NCBI RefSeq assembly: GCF_003432115.1 | Contig: NZ_QWDC01000001.1 | Coordinates: 744,001-808,000, forward strand | DNA from: Mucilaginibacter conchicola | Lineage (GTDB): Bacteria > Bacteroidota > Bacteroidia > Sphingobacteriales > Sphingobacteriaceae | Length of the DNA stretch: 64,000 nt | Direction of reading: 5' to 3' | In this document: in pieces, positions 43,288 through 52,087 of the stretch | Layout of the letters: every line of letters starts with the position of its first letter | Position numbering within the stretch: the stretch's first letter is position 1 | Made by a program: the position numbers and the translations under genes | The notes under the pieces: model-generated | What the model saw: the letters and a program-made list of their open reading frames with translations, nothing else | Database searches by the model: none | What the model was told of the DNA's origin: nothing

Positions 43288-45108
43288 TTGGAGCCAACAG
43301 AAAGCACTTTCAGGGATATGGTAAATTTATCGCCCTTCCCTGTCTATTTATGTACAGGCAAAGATCTGGTGATAACCGTAGCCAATAATGCTACCCTAAA
43401 GGCCTGGAGCCGCGATGCTTCTGTCATCGGTAAACCCCTTGCTGTTGCCCTTCCCGAATTAACAGGCCAGCCATTTTTAGGTTACCTGCTTGATGTATAC
43501 CACACCGGCAACCCGTTCCACAGCGATATTTCAAGAGTTGATATTGATGTTGAAGGTTCCCTGCAGACCTATTACTACAAATTTAATTACCTGCCCATGC
43601 GCAACAGCGCGGGCGAGATATATGGAGTGGCGGCTTTTAATACCGAAGTTACCGAGTTAGAGCGCGCCAAGCAGGAAGTTGAAGAAAGCCGCATGACGCT
43701 TTATAACCTGGTAAGGCAGGCGCCCGTGGGCATTTGTATCATCCGCTCGGCCGACCTGGTGGTGGATGTAGTGAACGAATCATACCTGGAGCTGGTGGGC
43801 AAAAAACGCAAACAGGTTGAAGGCAAAAATATATGGGATGCCATACCCGAGGCTAAAGATTTTTATGCCCCGGTAATGGATAAGGTGATCAGTACCGGTG
43901 TACCCTTTATTGCCGAAGAGGCCGAACTGGTTCTGATACGTGATGGCATTGCCGAAAATGTATTTGTAGATTTTGTTTACGAACCTGTAAGGCATTTTGA
44001 TGGCACCATAAACGCCATCATGGTCATCGCTTTTGAAGTGACCGATAAAGTGCTGGCACGCCGCTCTATTGAAGATATTGAGGAACGTAACCGACTGGCG
44101 ATTGAAGCTGCCGAAATAGGCACCTTTGACTTTGATATGGTTAAGTTAACAACCGTTACATCCGACAGGTTTAACCAGATCTTTGGTTTTGATGGCCCCG
44201 TACCCCACAGGCGACTAACAGATGCTATACATCCCGAAGATAGATCCATCCGCGAACGTGCACATGATGATGCCTTGCGCAGCGGTTACCTGTATTACGA
44301 AGCACGCATAGTACGGCCTGATGAATCGGTACATTGGATACGCGCCCAGGGAAAGATCTATCGCGATAAGGATGAGAAGCCAGTGCGTATGCTGGGCACC
44401 ATACTGGATATTACCGAGTTTAAACGCCTGCAACAACAAAAGGATGATTTTATAAGTGTTGCCAGCCATGAATTGAAAACCCCGATGACATCTGTTAAGG
44501 CATCTATACAGATATTGGATAAGCTGATAAAGAGCGGAACACAGCCCGATAAGATCTCCACCTTTATTGATAAGGCCAATTCCAGCCTAAATAAAATGCA
44601 GCATTTGGTGGAGAGTTTGCTGAATGTATCGCGCATCAGCGCAGGGCAACTGGAGCTTTCTAAATCGAGGTTTAATGTGGCCGAGATGGTTAACGAGAGC
44701 TGCGATTATGTACGCCTTGCCGGCGACCACCAAGTGATCATTAAAGGCGATAAAGAGCTGGAGATTGTTGCTGATAAGCAAAAGATAGAACAGATACTGG
44801 TAAACCTGGTAAACAATGCGGTTAAGTATGCACCTAACTCAAAGGATATCATCATAGAGTTTACCAAACGCAAAACTACCGTAAAAATAACCGTGCAGGA
44901 TTTTGGCGAGGGTATCCCTTATGATAAGATACCTCACCTTTTTGAGCGCTATTACCGGGTTGATTCCTCGGGCGTGCAGTACTCAGGGCTTGGCCTGGGC
45001 CTGTACATTAGTGCCGAGATAGTAGAACGCCACGGCGGCAAAATAGGCGTAAACAGCGATACCGGCCGCGGCAGTACTTTTTGGTTCACCCTTCCGCTGG
45101 GCGATTAA
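43288..45108 (+). CDS. Multi-PAS sensor histidine kinase
   Basis: A 606-residue cytosolic hybrid-free histidine kinase. Three PAS domains: about 8-125 (FRDMVNLSPFPVYLCTG), 135-260 (NLVRQAPVGICIIRSAD) and 270-385 (ending in MLGTILDITEFKRLQQQ). Then the His phosphorylation domain with VASHELKTPMTSVKAS, and the ATPase with VNLVNNAVKYAPNSK, FGEGIPYDKIPHLFERYYR and GLGLGLYISAEI. No transmembrane helix or response regulator nearby. Start codon: TTG at 43288 is open and gives the full first PAS; ATG at 43318 would cut into it. Confidence 0.88.
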   Translation: MEPTESTFRDMVNLSPFPVYLCTGKDLVITVANNATLKAWSRDASVIGKPLAVALPELTGQPFLGYLLDVYHTGNPFHSDISRVDIDVEGSLQTYYYKFNYLPMRNSAGEIYGVAAFNTEVTELERAKQEVEESRMTLYNLVRQAPVGICIIRSADLVVDVVNESYLELVGKKRKQVEGKNIWDAIPEAKDFYAPVMDKVISTGVPFIAEEAELVLIRDGIAENVFVDFVYEPVRHFDGTINAIMVIAFEVTDKVLARRSIEDIEERNRLAIEAAEIGTFDFDMVKLTTVTSDRFNQIFGFDGPVPHRRLTDAIHPEDRSIRERAHDDALRSGYLYYEARIVRPDESVHWIRAQGKIYRDKDEKPVRMLGTILDITEFKRLQQQKDDFISVASHELKTPMTSVKASIQILDKLIKSGTQPDKISTFIDKANSSLNKMQHLVESLLNVSRISAGQLELSKSRFNVAEMVNESCDYVRLAGDHQVIIKGDKELEIVADKQKIEQILVNLVNNAVKYAPNSKDIIIEFTKRKTTVKITVQDFGEGIPYDKIPHLFERYYRVDSSGVQYSGLGLGLYISAEIVERHGGKIGVNSDTGRGSTFWFTLPLGD

Positions 45109-45873
45109 TTAATCCCAGATACCGTTTTTATCAGTGAAGATAAACGGCTCGCCGCCGGTTACCATAATGGTATGCTCGTGCTGTGCCACAAAACCGCCCT
45201 TGTTACCTAAAAGCGTCCAACCATCAGCCTGTGTTTCGGCAATAGTTGATTTGGTGGAAATGAAGGTCTCTATCGCCACTACCGAGTTTTTCTTGAAACG
45301 GGTAGTATTGAACCTATCGCAATAGTTGGCTATCTCGTGCGGTTCTTCGTGCAAGCTACGGCCTACACCATGGCCGGTCAGGTTTTTGATCACCGTATAG
45401 CCCATTTTTTTAGCTTCGGTCTCAATCAACTTACCTATTTCAGATACACGCACTCCGCCTTTAATGTTGCTGATGGCTTTCTTCAGGATTTCCTTTGAGG
45501 CCTCAACCAGTTTACCATGGCCATGAATATCCTCGCCCAAAATAAATGAGCCACCGTTATCAGCCCAAAAACCGTTCAGTTCGGCAGATACATCAATATT
45601 AACAAGGTCGCCCTCTTGCAGAATACGGTTTACCGAAGGGATGCCGTGCGCAACCTCTTCGTTAACGCTGATACAGGTAAAGCCCGGAAATTTGTAGGTA
45701 AGGTATGGTGCCGAGTTTGCGCCCATCTCTTCCAGTATCTGACGACCAAGTTCATCCAGTTCTTTTGTAGAGATGCCCGGTTTAGCATGCTCGCGCATCT
45801 TTTTAAGGGTTATCGCTACGGCATCGCTTGCCGCCTGTATTCCTGCTTTTTCCTCTTCGGTTGATATTGACAT
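45109..45873 (-). CDS. map: Methionine aminopeptidase, type I
   Basis: A 254-residue metallopeptidase that removes the N-terminal methionine from new proteins. The pita-bread fold residues are visible: NEEVAHGIPS, the aspartates in VNIDVSAELNGFWADNGGSF, LTGHGVGRSLHEEPHEI, and the glutamates in VVAIETFIST and HEHTIMVT. Length is typical of type I without the zinc-finger extension. Its stop directly abuts the convergent kinase stop, with no terminator between them. A TAnnTTTG box precedes it. Confidence 0.95.
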   Translation of the reverse strand: MSISTEEEKAGIQAASDAVAITLKKMREHAKPGISTKELDELGRQILEEMGANSAPYLTYKFPGFTCISVNEEVAHGIPSVNRILQEGDLVNIDVSAELNGFWADNGGSFILGEDIHGHGKLVEASKEILKKAISNIKGGVRVSEIGKLIETEAKKMGYTVIKNLTGHGVGRSLHEEPHEIANYCDRFNTTRFKKNSVVAIETFISTKSTIAETQADGWTLLGNKGGFVAQHEHTIMVTGGEPFIFTDKNGIWD

Positions 45874-45892
45874 TTTAGAAATATTATAGGCG

Positions 45893-45900
45893 CAAAGTTA
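45893..45900 (-). promoter_or_regulatory. -7 box of map
   Basis: On the minus strand TAACTTTG, exact TAnnTTTG, 19 bases before the map ATG. Confidence 0.5.
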
Positions 45901-46000
45901 ACAATTTATACATTTTACAACGTTTACCTACTGTCAGTTTATAGCATGGCTACGCCATACAAATGAATGATAATATTAAAAATTTAGCTTAAATCAGCAA

Positions 46001-47194
46001 TTATGCTTCCTTAGATATTTCTTGCTTCACATCCATAGCAAAGGTAAATGTGGTGCGCTCTTCACCCGACTGTACCTGTAATTTACCGCCGTGCGCTTTA
46101 GCAATTTCTGATGAGATATAAAGCCCCAAACCTAAGCCCTGCTGGTTAGGGCTTACCTCACCTCTTGAGAAAGGCTGGAAAAGTTTATCCTTTATAACAT
46201 CCGGTATCTGTTTACCGGCATTGCTGATACTTATTTTAAATTCGCTGTCAGAACTTTCAACATCAACCACAACAGGGCTATCGGGGTTACCGTATGATAA
46301 TGCGTTACCTATAAGATTCGATGCCATTTGTGCAATGCGTTTTGAGTCACATTTTACGCAGGCATCAAGGTTAAAATTAGTCTCTATTTTTCTATCAGGC
46401 CAAACCAGATGTAGTTCGTCAATAACCTGTCGCAGTACCTGCTCTACAGGTTCGTCATCCTTTAACTGCAGGCTTATGCCATCGCCAAGGCGGCCGCGGG
46501 CAAAATCCAGGATATTATCTATCAGTGCCTTCATGCGGTACGATGCATCCTGCAGGATATTAGCCAGGCGCTTGGTACGGTCATCAAGCGGCATGCGTAA
46601 TAATAACTGGGCTACATTTAATACCGCACCTACGGGGTTACGCAGATCGTGCCCTAAAATGGCTATGAACTGTTCGCGCAATTCTGCAGTTTGTTGTTCT
46701 TCTAATAATTGTGTAGCCGACTGATCGAGCTGGTCTAAAACATTAAGGTGAAAAGCTATAAGATCAGCCATGAGGCGGAACATCTTTATAGTTTCGGGGT
46801 TATTCAGCCGGGCAGGCTTAGGATCTATTGCGCAAAGAGTACCAAAAAACTCGCCCGTTTTACGATAGATAGGGATAGATATATAGCTTTGAAAACCGTA
46901 CATGGCCGGTGTATGGTGAGCAGCAAAGGCCGGATCTTCGGCTACATTATCTATTACAACATGGTTACCATGCTGGCGTATCTCGTTACAAATGGTAGTT
47001 TCCAGCTTCAGCTCGCCACCTGGTGTAAGGCCAAAATTTATCTCATCGCGTACGGCGCAGGCTATCCATTTATCGTCGGTAACGCGGGCAACCGCAGAAA
47101 AACCCATACCCGTTGTACGGCATACTACTTCAAGGATTGAAGGAACCGCATCAATACGCCCTATCGCGTCAATGTCTGCCGAAATATTGTTCAA
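46001..47194 (-). CDS. GAF-domain sensor histidine kinase
   Basis: A histidine kinase of about 397 residues. A GAF domain (about 15-160; RTTGMGFSAVARVTDDKW, YGFQSYISIPIYRKTGEFFGTLCAIDPKP) is followed by HisKA with LGHDLRNPVGAVLNVAQLLL (phospho-His in GHDLR) and an HATPase with ASNLIGNALSYGNPDS and GLGLGLYISSEIAKAHGG. The open frame goes up to 47323, but the first 43 residues look noncoding, so the TTG at 47194 (before NNISADIDAIGRI) is my preferred start. No regulator gene is paired with it; relatives are known as phytochrome-like or light/redox sensors, but no chromophore motif is seen. Confidence 0.85.
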   Translation of the reverse strand: MNNISADIDAIGRIDAVPSILEVVCRTTGMGFSAVARVTDDKWIACAVRDEINFGLTPGGELKLETTICNEIRQHGNHVVIDNVAEDPAFAAHHTPAMYGFQSYISIPIYRKTGEFFGTLCAIDPKPARLNNPETIKMFRLMADLIAFHLNVLDQLDQSATQLLEEQQTAELREQFIAILGHDLRNPVGAVLNVAQLLLRMPLDDRTKRLANILQDASYRMKALIDNILDFARGRLGDGISLQLKDDEPVEQVLRQVIDELHLVWPDRKIETNFNLDACVKCDSKRIAQMASNLIGNALSYGNPDSPVVVDVESSDSEFKISISNAGKQIPDVIKDKLFQPFSRGEVSPNQQGLGLGLYISSEIAKAHGGKLQVQSGEERTTFTFAMDVKQEISKEA

Positions 47195-47327
47195 GGTTAA
47201 TGTATTAAAATCTGATACAATATAACCAAATAAAAAACAGAAATACAATTCACAAATATGTAACAATTGCCACTGCGCCGCAATGGTTTTATGGTTTGCG
47301 CGTGACAGGTACTTAACGCCCAAAGGT

Positions 47328-47335
47328 TATTTTTG
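47328..47335 (+). promoter_or_regulatory. -7 box of the START-domain gene
   Basis: TATTTTTG, exact TAnnTTTG, 15 bases before the ATG at 47351. It overlaps the extended reading frame of the kinase on the other strand, which argues for the shorter kinase start. Confidence 0.5.
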
Positions 47336-47350
47336 TATAGTTAAATTAAT

Positions 47351-47995
47351 ATGAATAAGAGATTTTTACTTTTCCTGACCATATCACTTTTTGCAATAAG
47401 TGCTTTTGCTCAAACAGATTGGGTGCTTAAGTCAAACACTAACGGCATAAAGGTTTATGCAGCTAGCGTGCCCAATTCAAAGTTTAAAGCCATAAGGGTA
47501 GAGTGTACCTACAATGCCACCCCTGCTCAGATAGCGGCCGTGTTACTTGATGTAAATACTTGTACCGAGTGGGTTTATCATACCAAATCAATCAAATTAT
47601 TAAAGCAGCCTGCCCCTAACGAGGTGTATTACTACTCTGAAGTAAGCCTGCCATGGCCTGCATCAAACCGCGATTTTACGGCGCATCTTACTGCTACGCA
47701 GGATGCCGAAACCAAAGTAGTAACAGTTGATGGCCCTGCAGTTAACGGCCTTGTGCCCGCGCACGATGGCGTGGTACGCGTTACCGAATCTACAGGTAAA
47801 TGGATCATCACCCCTCTTGAAGGCGGCAAATCAAAAGTTGAATATACCCTGCACGTAAACCCTGCGGGTGCATTACCTGCCTGGCTGGTAAATATGTTTG
47901 CCACCGAGGGGCCAACAAAAAGCTTCGAGGGTCTGCGCAGTCAGTTGCAAAAGCCTCAGTTTCGTAACGTGAGTCTGGCTTTTATTAAGAATTAA
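47351..47995 (+). CDS. Secreted START-domain lipid-binding protein
   Basis: A 214-residue protein with signal peptide MNKRFLLFLTISLFAISAFAQ. The mature part is a START/SRPBCC fold: WVLKSNTNGIKVYAASVPNSKFKAIRVE, then EWVYHTKSIKLLKQPAPNEVYYYSEVSLPWP and SNRDFTAHLTAT, the typical block of START relatives, and WIITPLEGGKSKVEYTLHVNPAGALPAWLVN. It probably binds a lipid or hydrophobic molecule in the periplasm. Its stop overlaps the end of the convergent acetyltransferase by four bases. Confidence 0.87.
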   Translation: MNKRFLLFLTISLFAISAFAQTDWVLKSNTNGIKVYAASVPNSKFKAIRVECTYNATPAQIAAVLLDVNTCTEWVYHTKSIKLLKQPAPNEVYYYSEVSLPWPASNRDFTAHLTATQDAETKVVTVDGPAVNGLVPAHDGVVRVTESTGKWIITPLEGGKSKVEYTLHVNPAGALPAWLVNMFATEGPTKSFEGLRSQLQKPQFRNVSLAFIKN

Positions 47996-48558
47996 TTTTC
48001 CGGGCTGTGCTCCAATTTCCTGATCACTTTTGCAGGGTTACCAACAGCCAATGAATCATCAGGAATATCTTTAGTGACTACTGAACCAGCACCTATTACA
48101 CAGCGCTTGCCAATAGTTACACCAGGGCAAATAACTGTACCACCACCTATCCAGCAATCATCGCCGACAGTAACAGGCTTACCGTTCTCCTTGCTGCGCC
48201 TTAAAACGGCATCTAACGGATGCGATGCCGTATACACCTGCACAGCCGGGGCAAAGAAAACATTGCTGCCAATTTTTACCTCGCAAACATCCAGCACCAC
48301 GCAGTTAACGTTGAAATACACATTATCGCCGGCTGTAATGTTATAGCCATAATCGGCATGGAATGGTGGCTCTATGTAAAAGTTCTTGCCTTTGTTGGGT
48401 ATCAGTTCGGCCAATATTTTATCCGTGGCTTCGCCTACTACAAATTCATCAACGTTGAGTTGTTTTAAAAGCTGCTTGCAACGTTTGCGATCGGCAGCGA
48501 GGGTTGGGTCGTTTGCCAGGTAATACTCACCGGCAATCATTTTCTCTTTCTCGGTCAT
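47992..48558 (-). CDS. Sugar O-acetyltransferase (LacA/Maa type)
   Basis: A 188-residue left-handed beta-helix acetyltransferase that moves acetyl from acetyl-CoA to a sugar hydroxyl. N-terminal Mac domain (MTEKEKMIAGEYYLANDPTL) is followed by hexapeptide repeats (IGSNVFFAPAVQVYT, VTVGDDCWIGGGTVICPGVTIG, CVIGAGSVVTKDIPD). The catalytic His is in TASHPLDAVLR. It agrees with maltose/galactoside acetyltransferases in length and in the VVLDVCEVKIG strand. Substrate sugar unknown. Confidence 0.92.
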   Translation of the reverse strand: MTEKEKMIAGEYYLANDPTLAADRKRCKQLLKQLNVDEFVVGEATDKILAELIPNKGKNFYIEPPFHADYGYNITAGDNVYFNVNCVVLDVCEVKIGSNVFFAPAVQVYTASHPLDAVLRRSKENGKPVTVGDDCWIGGGTVICPGVTIGKRCVIGAGSVVTKDIPDDSLAVGNPAKVIRKLEHSPEN

Positions 48559-48599
48559 ATAAGAGGTATTATTTGGAAGGCAATATATATAAATATCGT

Positions 48600-49172
48600 T
48601 TACTTAAATATCCTCACGGTTTTAACATAGCGTTTTTTGTAGTAGTCATTCAGTGGCGTTTCTACCACCCCCTTATTATCATGCCCTGATGTTGAATGGA
48701 TAAACACCGTAGAATCCGGCGATTGCAGGGTGATGATGCCCATGTGGCCAACGTCCCTGTCGGTTTCATCAGTGCCGGTAAACAGTATCAGGTCGCCGGG
48801 TTTGGCGTGTTTGATGTCCACCTCATGCTTTACATGCAGAAAATCGAACGAGCGCCTTGGCACAATGATGCCAAAATGATTGAAAACATAAGTAATAAAG
48901 CCCGAGCAATCGAACCCTTCAGCAGGATCGGTAGAAGCGTATTTATATGGAATGCCTTTCAGCTTTTGTGCGTAGGCCACTAACTCTGCGGGTTGCAAAG
49001 TGCCCACATCAACTTTTGTAAACACGCCCGCACTATCCGGCAAAGCAGATGGCAGCGTGTCTCGCTTGCCCGCGGTTACGGTATCGCCTGCGTCGGTGAT
49101 CACATAGGTGGGTTCGGGATTGTGGCAGGCCGAAATCAATAATGCTAAGGATATGATGTATTTCAAACGCAT
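48600..49172 (-). CDS. NlpC/P60-family lipoprotein, cell-wall hydrolase type
   Basis: A 190-residue lipoprotein (signal ending LLISAC, Cys16). The NlpC/P60 domain has Cys89 in EGFDCSGFITYVF, the histidine in DVGHMGIIT (about 143), and a further His near 159 (FIHSTSG), the triad of a DL-endopeptidase that cuts peptidoglycan stem peptides. The region between 20 and 60 is a low-complexity linker. It lies at the end of a minus-strand group with the acetyltransferase 41 bases downstream. Confidence 0.9.
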   Translation of the reverse strand: MRLKYIISLALLISACHNPEPTYVITDAGDTVTAGKRDTLPSALPDSAGVFTKVDVGTLQPAELVAYAQKLKGIPYKYASTDPAEGFDCSGFITYVFNHFGIIVPRRSFDFLHVKHEVDIKHAKPGDLILFTGTDETDRDVGHMGIITLQSPDSTVFIHSTSGHDNKGVVETPLNDYYKKRYVKTVRIFK

Positions 49173-49211
49173 TCATAAGTAATACATTACCCGTGAATTA
49201 AAGTTTGATGC

Positions 49212-49691
49212 TTATCGCTTTGCGTTCTCTAAAAGATACCTGAGTTCTGTTACTTGTTCGCCTGAAAGGTCAGATTTTGAGATAAAACTAACAGACCGCA
49301 CATCATGGTAGATGAGGAACCATTTTTTCAACTCGAGAAACTTATATAACTTATTTAGCCGCCACTCTGATTTAAAACTTTCTCCCTTAACTGATAATAT
49401 TTCATCAGTAAAAGTGTATTCTAACACTTCGGATACGCGCGCATTTGAATAGAAGTTCTTCTTTATCGCGCGCAAAACAAAGTAAGGCCATGCTATGATC
49501 AACAGAATTGCAAATATGAGATTACCAACAGGATCTGCTTCATAATCTATTAATTTAAATAATCCTGCTAACGAAGATATTAGATAGAATGCAATTATAA
49601 ACAATACCAATTTTACCTTCCAACTACGGAAAGCCAATGTTAGTGCCATCTTTCTGTACTCAGCAAACTCGATCTTAGTTTTAAAAGTCAT
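49212..49691 (-). CDS. YcxB-like membrane protein, unknown function
   Basis: A 159-residue protein with two adjacent transmembrane helices (KLVLFIIAFYLISSLAGLF and NLIFAILLIIAWPYFVL) and a C-terminal soluble part with VLEYTFTDEILSVKGESFKSEWRLNKLYKFLELKKWFLIY. This layout matches the YcxB-like family of small membrane proteins, which have no known function. No operon partner; a terminator-like hairpin of the next gene lies beyond its start. Confidence 0.7.
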   Translation of the reverse strand: MTFKTKIEFAEYRKMALTLAFRSWKVKLVLFIIAFYLISSLAGLFKLIDYEADPVGNLIFAILLIIAWPYFVLRAIKKNFYSNARVSEVLEYTFTDEILSVKGESFKSEWRLNKLYKFLELKKWFLIYHDVRSVSFISKSDLSGEQVTELRYLLENAKR

Positions 49692-49733
49692 GATATGGGT
49701 TTAGATAACAAATATAAAAATCCACCCAACAAA

Positions 49734-49767
49734 AAAGGCGAACAACCAACCGGTTGCTCGCCTTTGA
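49734..49767. terminator. Terminator of the alcohol dehydrogenase gene
   Basis: Arms AAAGGCGAACAACC and GGTTGCTCGCCTTT (one mismatch) around AACC, with A/T runs at both ends, 22 bases after the dehydrogenase stop on the minus strand. Confidence 0.85.
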
Positions 49768-49789
49768 GAATTTATTAAACAATAAACGC

Positions 49790-50833
49790 TTACAGTGTTG
49801 CCATATCAATCACGAAGCGGTAACGTACATCACCTTTCAGCATACGTTCGTATGATGCGGTGATATCTTTAATGTCGATCATTTCGATATCTGATACGAT
49901 GTTGTTGGCGGCACAGAAATCAAGCATTTCCTGAGTTTCTTTGATACCACCGATACCAGAACCGGCAACGCTTTTACGGCCACCCAATAACGAGAAAGGA
50001 TGGATTGCATAAGGTTTTGATGGTACACCAACGCACATCATTACACCATTGGTTTTCAACAGCGCCAGGTATGCATTCATATCGTGCTCGGCGGATACTG
50101 TATCCAAGATAAAATCAAATGAACCTGCTGCCGCTTTCATTTGCTCTTCATCTTTACTTACCACAAAGTGATGAGCGCCTAATTTTTTAGCGTCTTCTTC
50201 TTTGCTTGGAGAGGTACTTAATACCGTAACCTCGGCACCAAAAGCCACGCCAAATTTAACGCCCATGTGGCCTAAACCACCCAGGCCTAATACCGCTAAT
50301 TTGTGGCCTTTGCCAACGCCCCAGTGGCGTAACGGCGAGTAAGTGGTGATACCTGCGCAAAGCAATGGCGCAGTTGCAGCAAGGTCTACATCTTCAGAGA
50401 TGTGCAGTACAAACTCTTCGCGTACTACAATGGTGTTTGAGTAACCACCGTAAGTAGGGCGTGAGCCGTCGCGCTCCATACCGTTGTAAGTTTGGGTGTT
50501 ACCTTCAAGGCAATATTGCTCAAGGCCTTCTTTACAATTAACGCAAACCTGGCAAGAATCTACCATACAGCCGGTACCGGCAAGGTCGCCCACTTTAAAG
50601 TTTTTAACGTGGTCGCCTACTTTTATAACGCGGCCAACAATTTCATGACCGGGCACCATCGGGAAAATACCCGGGAACCAGTCGTTTTTGATCTGGTGCA
50701 GATCTGAGTGGCATACGCCACAATAAAGAATGTCGAACTGCACGTCGTGAGGGCCAACTTCGCGGCGCTCAAAATCCCATGGAGCAAGGTCTGTTTCAGG
50801 GTTTTGTGCTGCGTAACTTTTTGCTTGGATCAT
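49790..50833 (-). CDS. Zinc-dependent NAD(P) alcohol dehydrogenase (YahK-like)
   Basis: A 347-residue medium-chain dehydrogenase of the cinnamyl-alcohol/YahK group that reduces aldehydes with NADPH. Catalytic zinc ligands are in CGVCHSD and GHEIVGRV; the structural zinc cysteines are in GCMVDSCQVCVNCKEGLEQYC; the cofactor site is LGLGGLGHMGVKF. Length and the NTQTYNG loop fit YahK. It is first in a run of minus-strand oxidoreductases (with two SDRs) and ends with its own terminator. Confidence 0.93.
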   Translation of the reverse strand: MIQAKSYAAQNPETDLAPWDFERREVGPHDVQFDILYCGVCHSDLHQIKNDWFPGIFPMVPGHEIVGRVIKVGDHVKNFKVGDLAGTGCMVDSCQVCVNCKEGLEQYCLEGNTQTYNGMERDGSRPTYGGYSNTIVVREEFVLHISEDVDLAATAPLLCAGITTYSPLRHWGVGKGHKLAVLGLGGLGHMGVKFGVAFGAEVTVLSTSPSKEEDAKKLGAHHFVVSKDEEQMKAAAGSFDFILDTVSAEHDMNAYLALLKTNGVMMCVGVPSKPYAIHPFSLLGGRKSVAGSGIGGIKETQEMLDFCAANNIVSDIEMIDIKDITASYERMLKGDVRYRFVIDMATL

Positions 50834-51016
50834 AATGATGTTTGTTTTTCTAAGTTAGTTTTTCGTTATGCGATATTAATAATATCCTTTTTTAGAACCG
50901 CAATCTTATTGCAATAATGACGCCATATCGTCAATCTACTAAATTACGTAAGCCACAAACCGCAGGTTGCTTGTAACAGGCTTTATTGCGGTTTTTGGCT
51001 GGTATTATTGTTTTTT

Positions 51017-51883
51017 TTATACTTCTTCGGTTTCTTCTACTGCCGCAAAGCCTGTAGTTGTGCTTACAGCTCTCCAGCATTCAAGGTCTTTGGTTACGGC
51101 GCCCATTTTCTGGTAGGCCAGATCATAAGCATCCTGACCAAGGAACAAATGCAACGGCGCGTGGTCTGATTCCGCAACGGCTATCATCGCTTCGGCGGCT
51201 TTTACAGGGTCGCCGGCCTGGTTGCCGTTTATCTCATTTTGGTGGGCCGATTGCACATCGCGTACTTCTTTGTACGCAGCTATCTCATTCTGTGGTACAG
51301 CCAATGAATCGGCAGCCAGGAAATTGGTGCGGAAATATCCCGGAGAAACTACTGTAGCTTTCACACCGAACGCTTTTACTTCGGCGGCTAATGATTCGGT
51401 AAAACCCTGCACCGCAAATTTTGTAGCACAGTAGATACCAAAGCCAGGAAAGTTACCGGTAAAGCCACCTATAGACGATACGTTAAAGATGTGACCAGTG
51501 CCTTGTTCCCTAAGGAAAGGCATCACCGAACGGATCACATTCAGCGAGCCAAATACATTCACATCAAAGTTTTCGCGGGCTTCGCGGTCGGTTAATTCCT
51601 CCAGGCTGCCGGCAATGCCGTAACCTGCATTGTTTACCACCACATCTACCCTGCCGAAGTGTGCAATAGTGCGGGCAATGCCATCGGCCACGCTTTCTTC
51701 ATTTTTAATATTCATGGCCAGCGGCAGGAAATCTGCGTGCGTGCCTACTGCATGTTCAAGGTCGGTAAGTTTGCGCGATGTTGCTGCTACTTTGTAGCCG
51801 TGTTGTAGTAGTTGTTTTACTAAAGTTAAACCAAGGCCTTTTGAGGCACCGGTTACAAACCATATTTTCTTGTTGTTTTCCAT
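51017..51883 (-). CDS. SDR-family oxidoreductase (paralogue 1)
   Basis: A 288-residue short-chain dehydrogenase. Cofactor motif TGASKGLGLTLVKQLLQHG, NNAGYGIAGSLEELTDREAR, active-site YCATKFAVQGF with the upstream Ser in FNVSSIGG. The C-terminal part carries GDPVKAAEAMIAVAESDHAPLHLFLGQDAYDLA. It is clearly a paralogue of the SDR at 52088-52927, which shares the order of all blocks. Substrate unknown. The two are separated by 204 bases with palindromic repeat DNA. Confidence 0.9.
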   Translation of the reverse strand: MENNKKIWFVTGASKGLGLTLVKQLLQHGYKVAATSRKLTDLEHAVGTHADFLPLAMNIKNEESVADGIARTIAHFGRVDVVVNNAGYGIAGSLEELTDREARENFDVNVFGSLNVIRSVMPFLREQGTGHIFNVSSIGGFTGNFPGFGIYCATKFAVQGFTESLAAEVKAFGVKATVVSPGYFRTNFLAADSLAVPQNEIAAYKEVRDVQSAHQNEINGNQAGDPVKAAEAMIAVAESDHAPLHLFLGQDAYDLAYQKMGAVTKDLECWRAVSTTTGFAAVEETEEV

Positions 51884-51949
51884 GTTGATCTGAGTTTTGA
51901 GGAGTTTTTTAGTTCAATTTAACCTTTACTAAATGGATGGTTTGATCTT

Positions 51950-52075
51950 CATGCGCCGTCAGGTGCATCTCGTAGGTAGACCTTAGTCATTTTACAAAGC
52001 GTTCCGACGGATCGCCTCGTGTTTTTCGATGTGACTTGCTACCGACAAAATGTTCCTACGGAACAAAAGCTGCCG
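51950..52075. repeat. Short palindromic elements between the two SDR genes
   Basis: Units of the same kind as at 35222-35636: AGCGTTCCGACGGATCGCC near 52000-52017 and TGTTCCTACGGAACA near 52049-52063, plus GCCGTCAGGTGCATCTCGTAGG near 51955. They fill the space between the paralogous genes and show no ORF. Confidence 0.6.
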
Positions 52076-52087
52076 GAATTTTACTTA

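Noticed and set aside
47195..47323. Extended start of the GAF histidine kinase
   Set aside because: The added 43 residues look like translated intergenic DNA and the region holds the divergent START-gene promoter.
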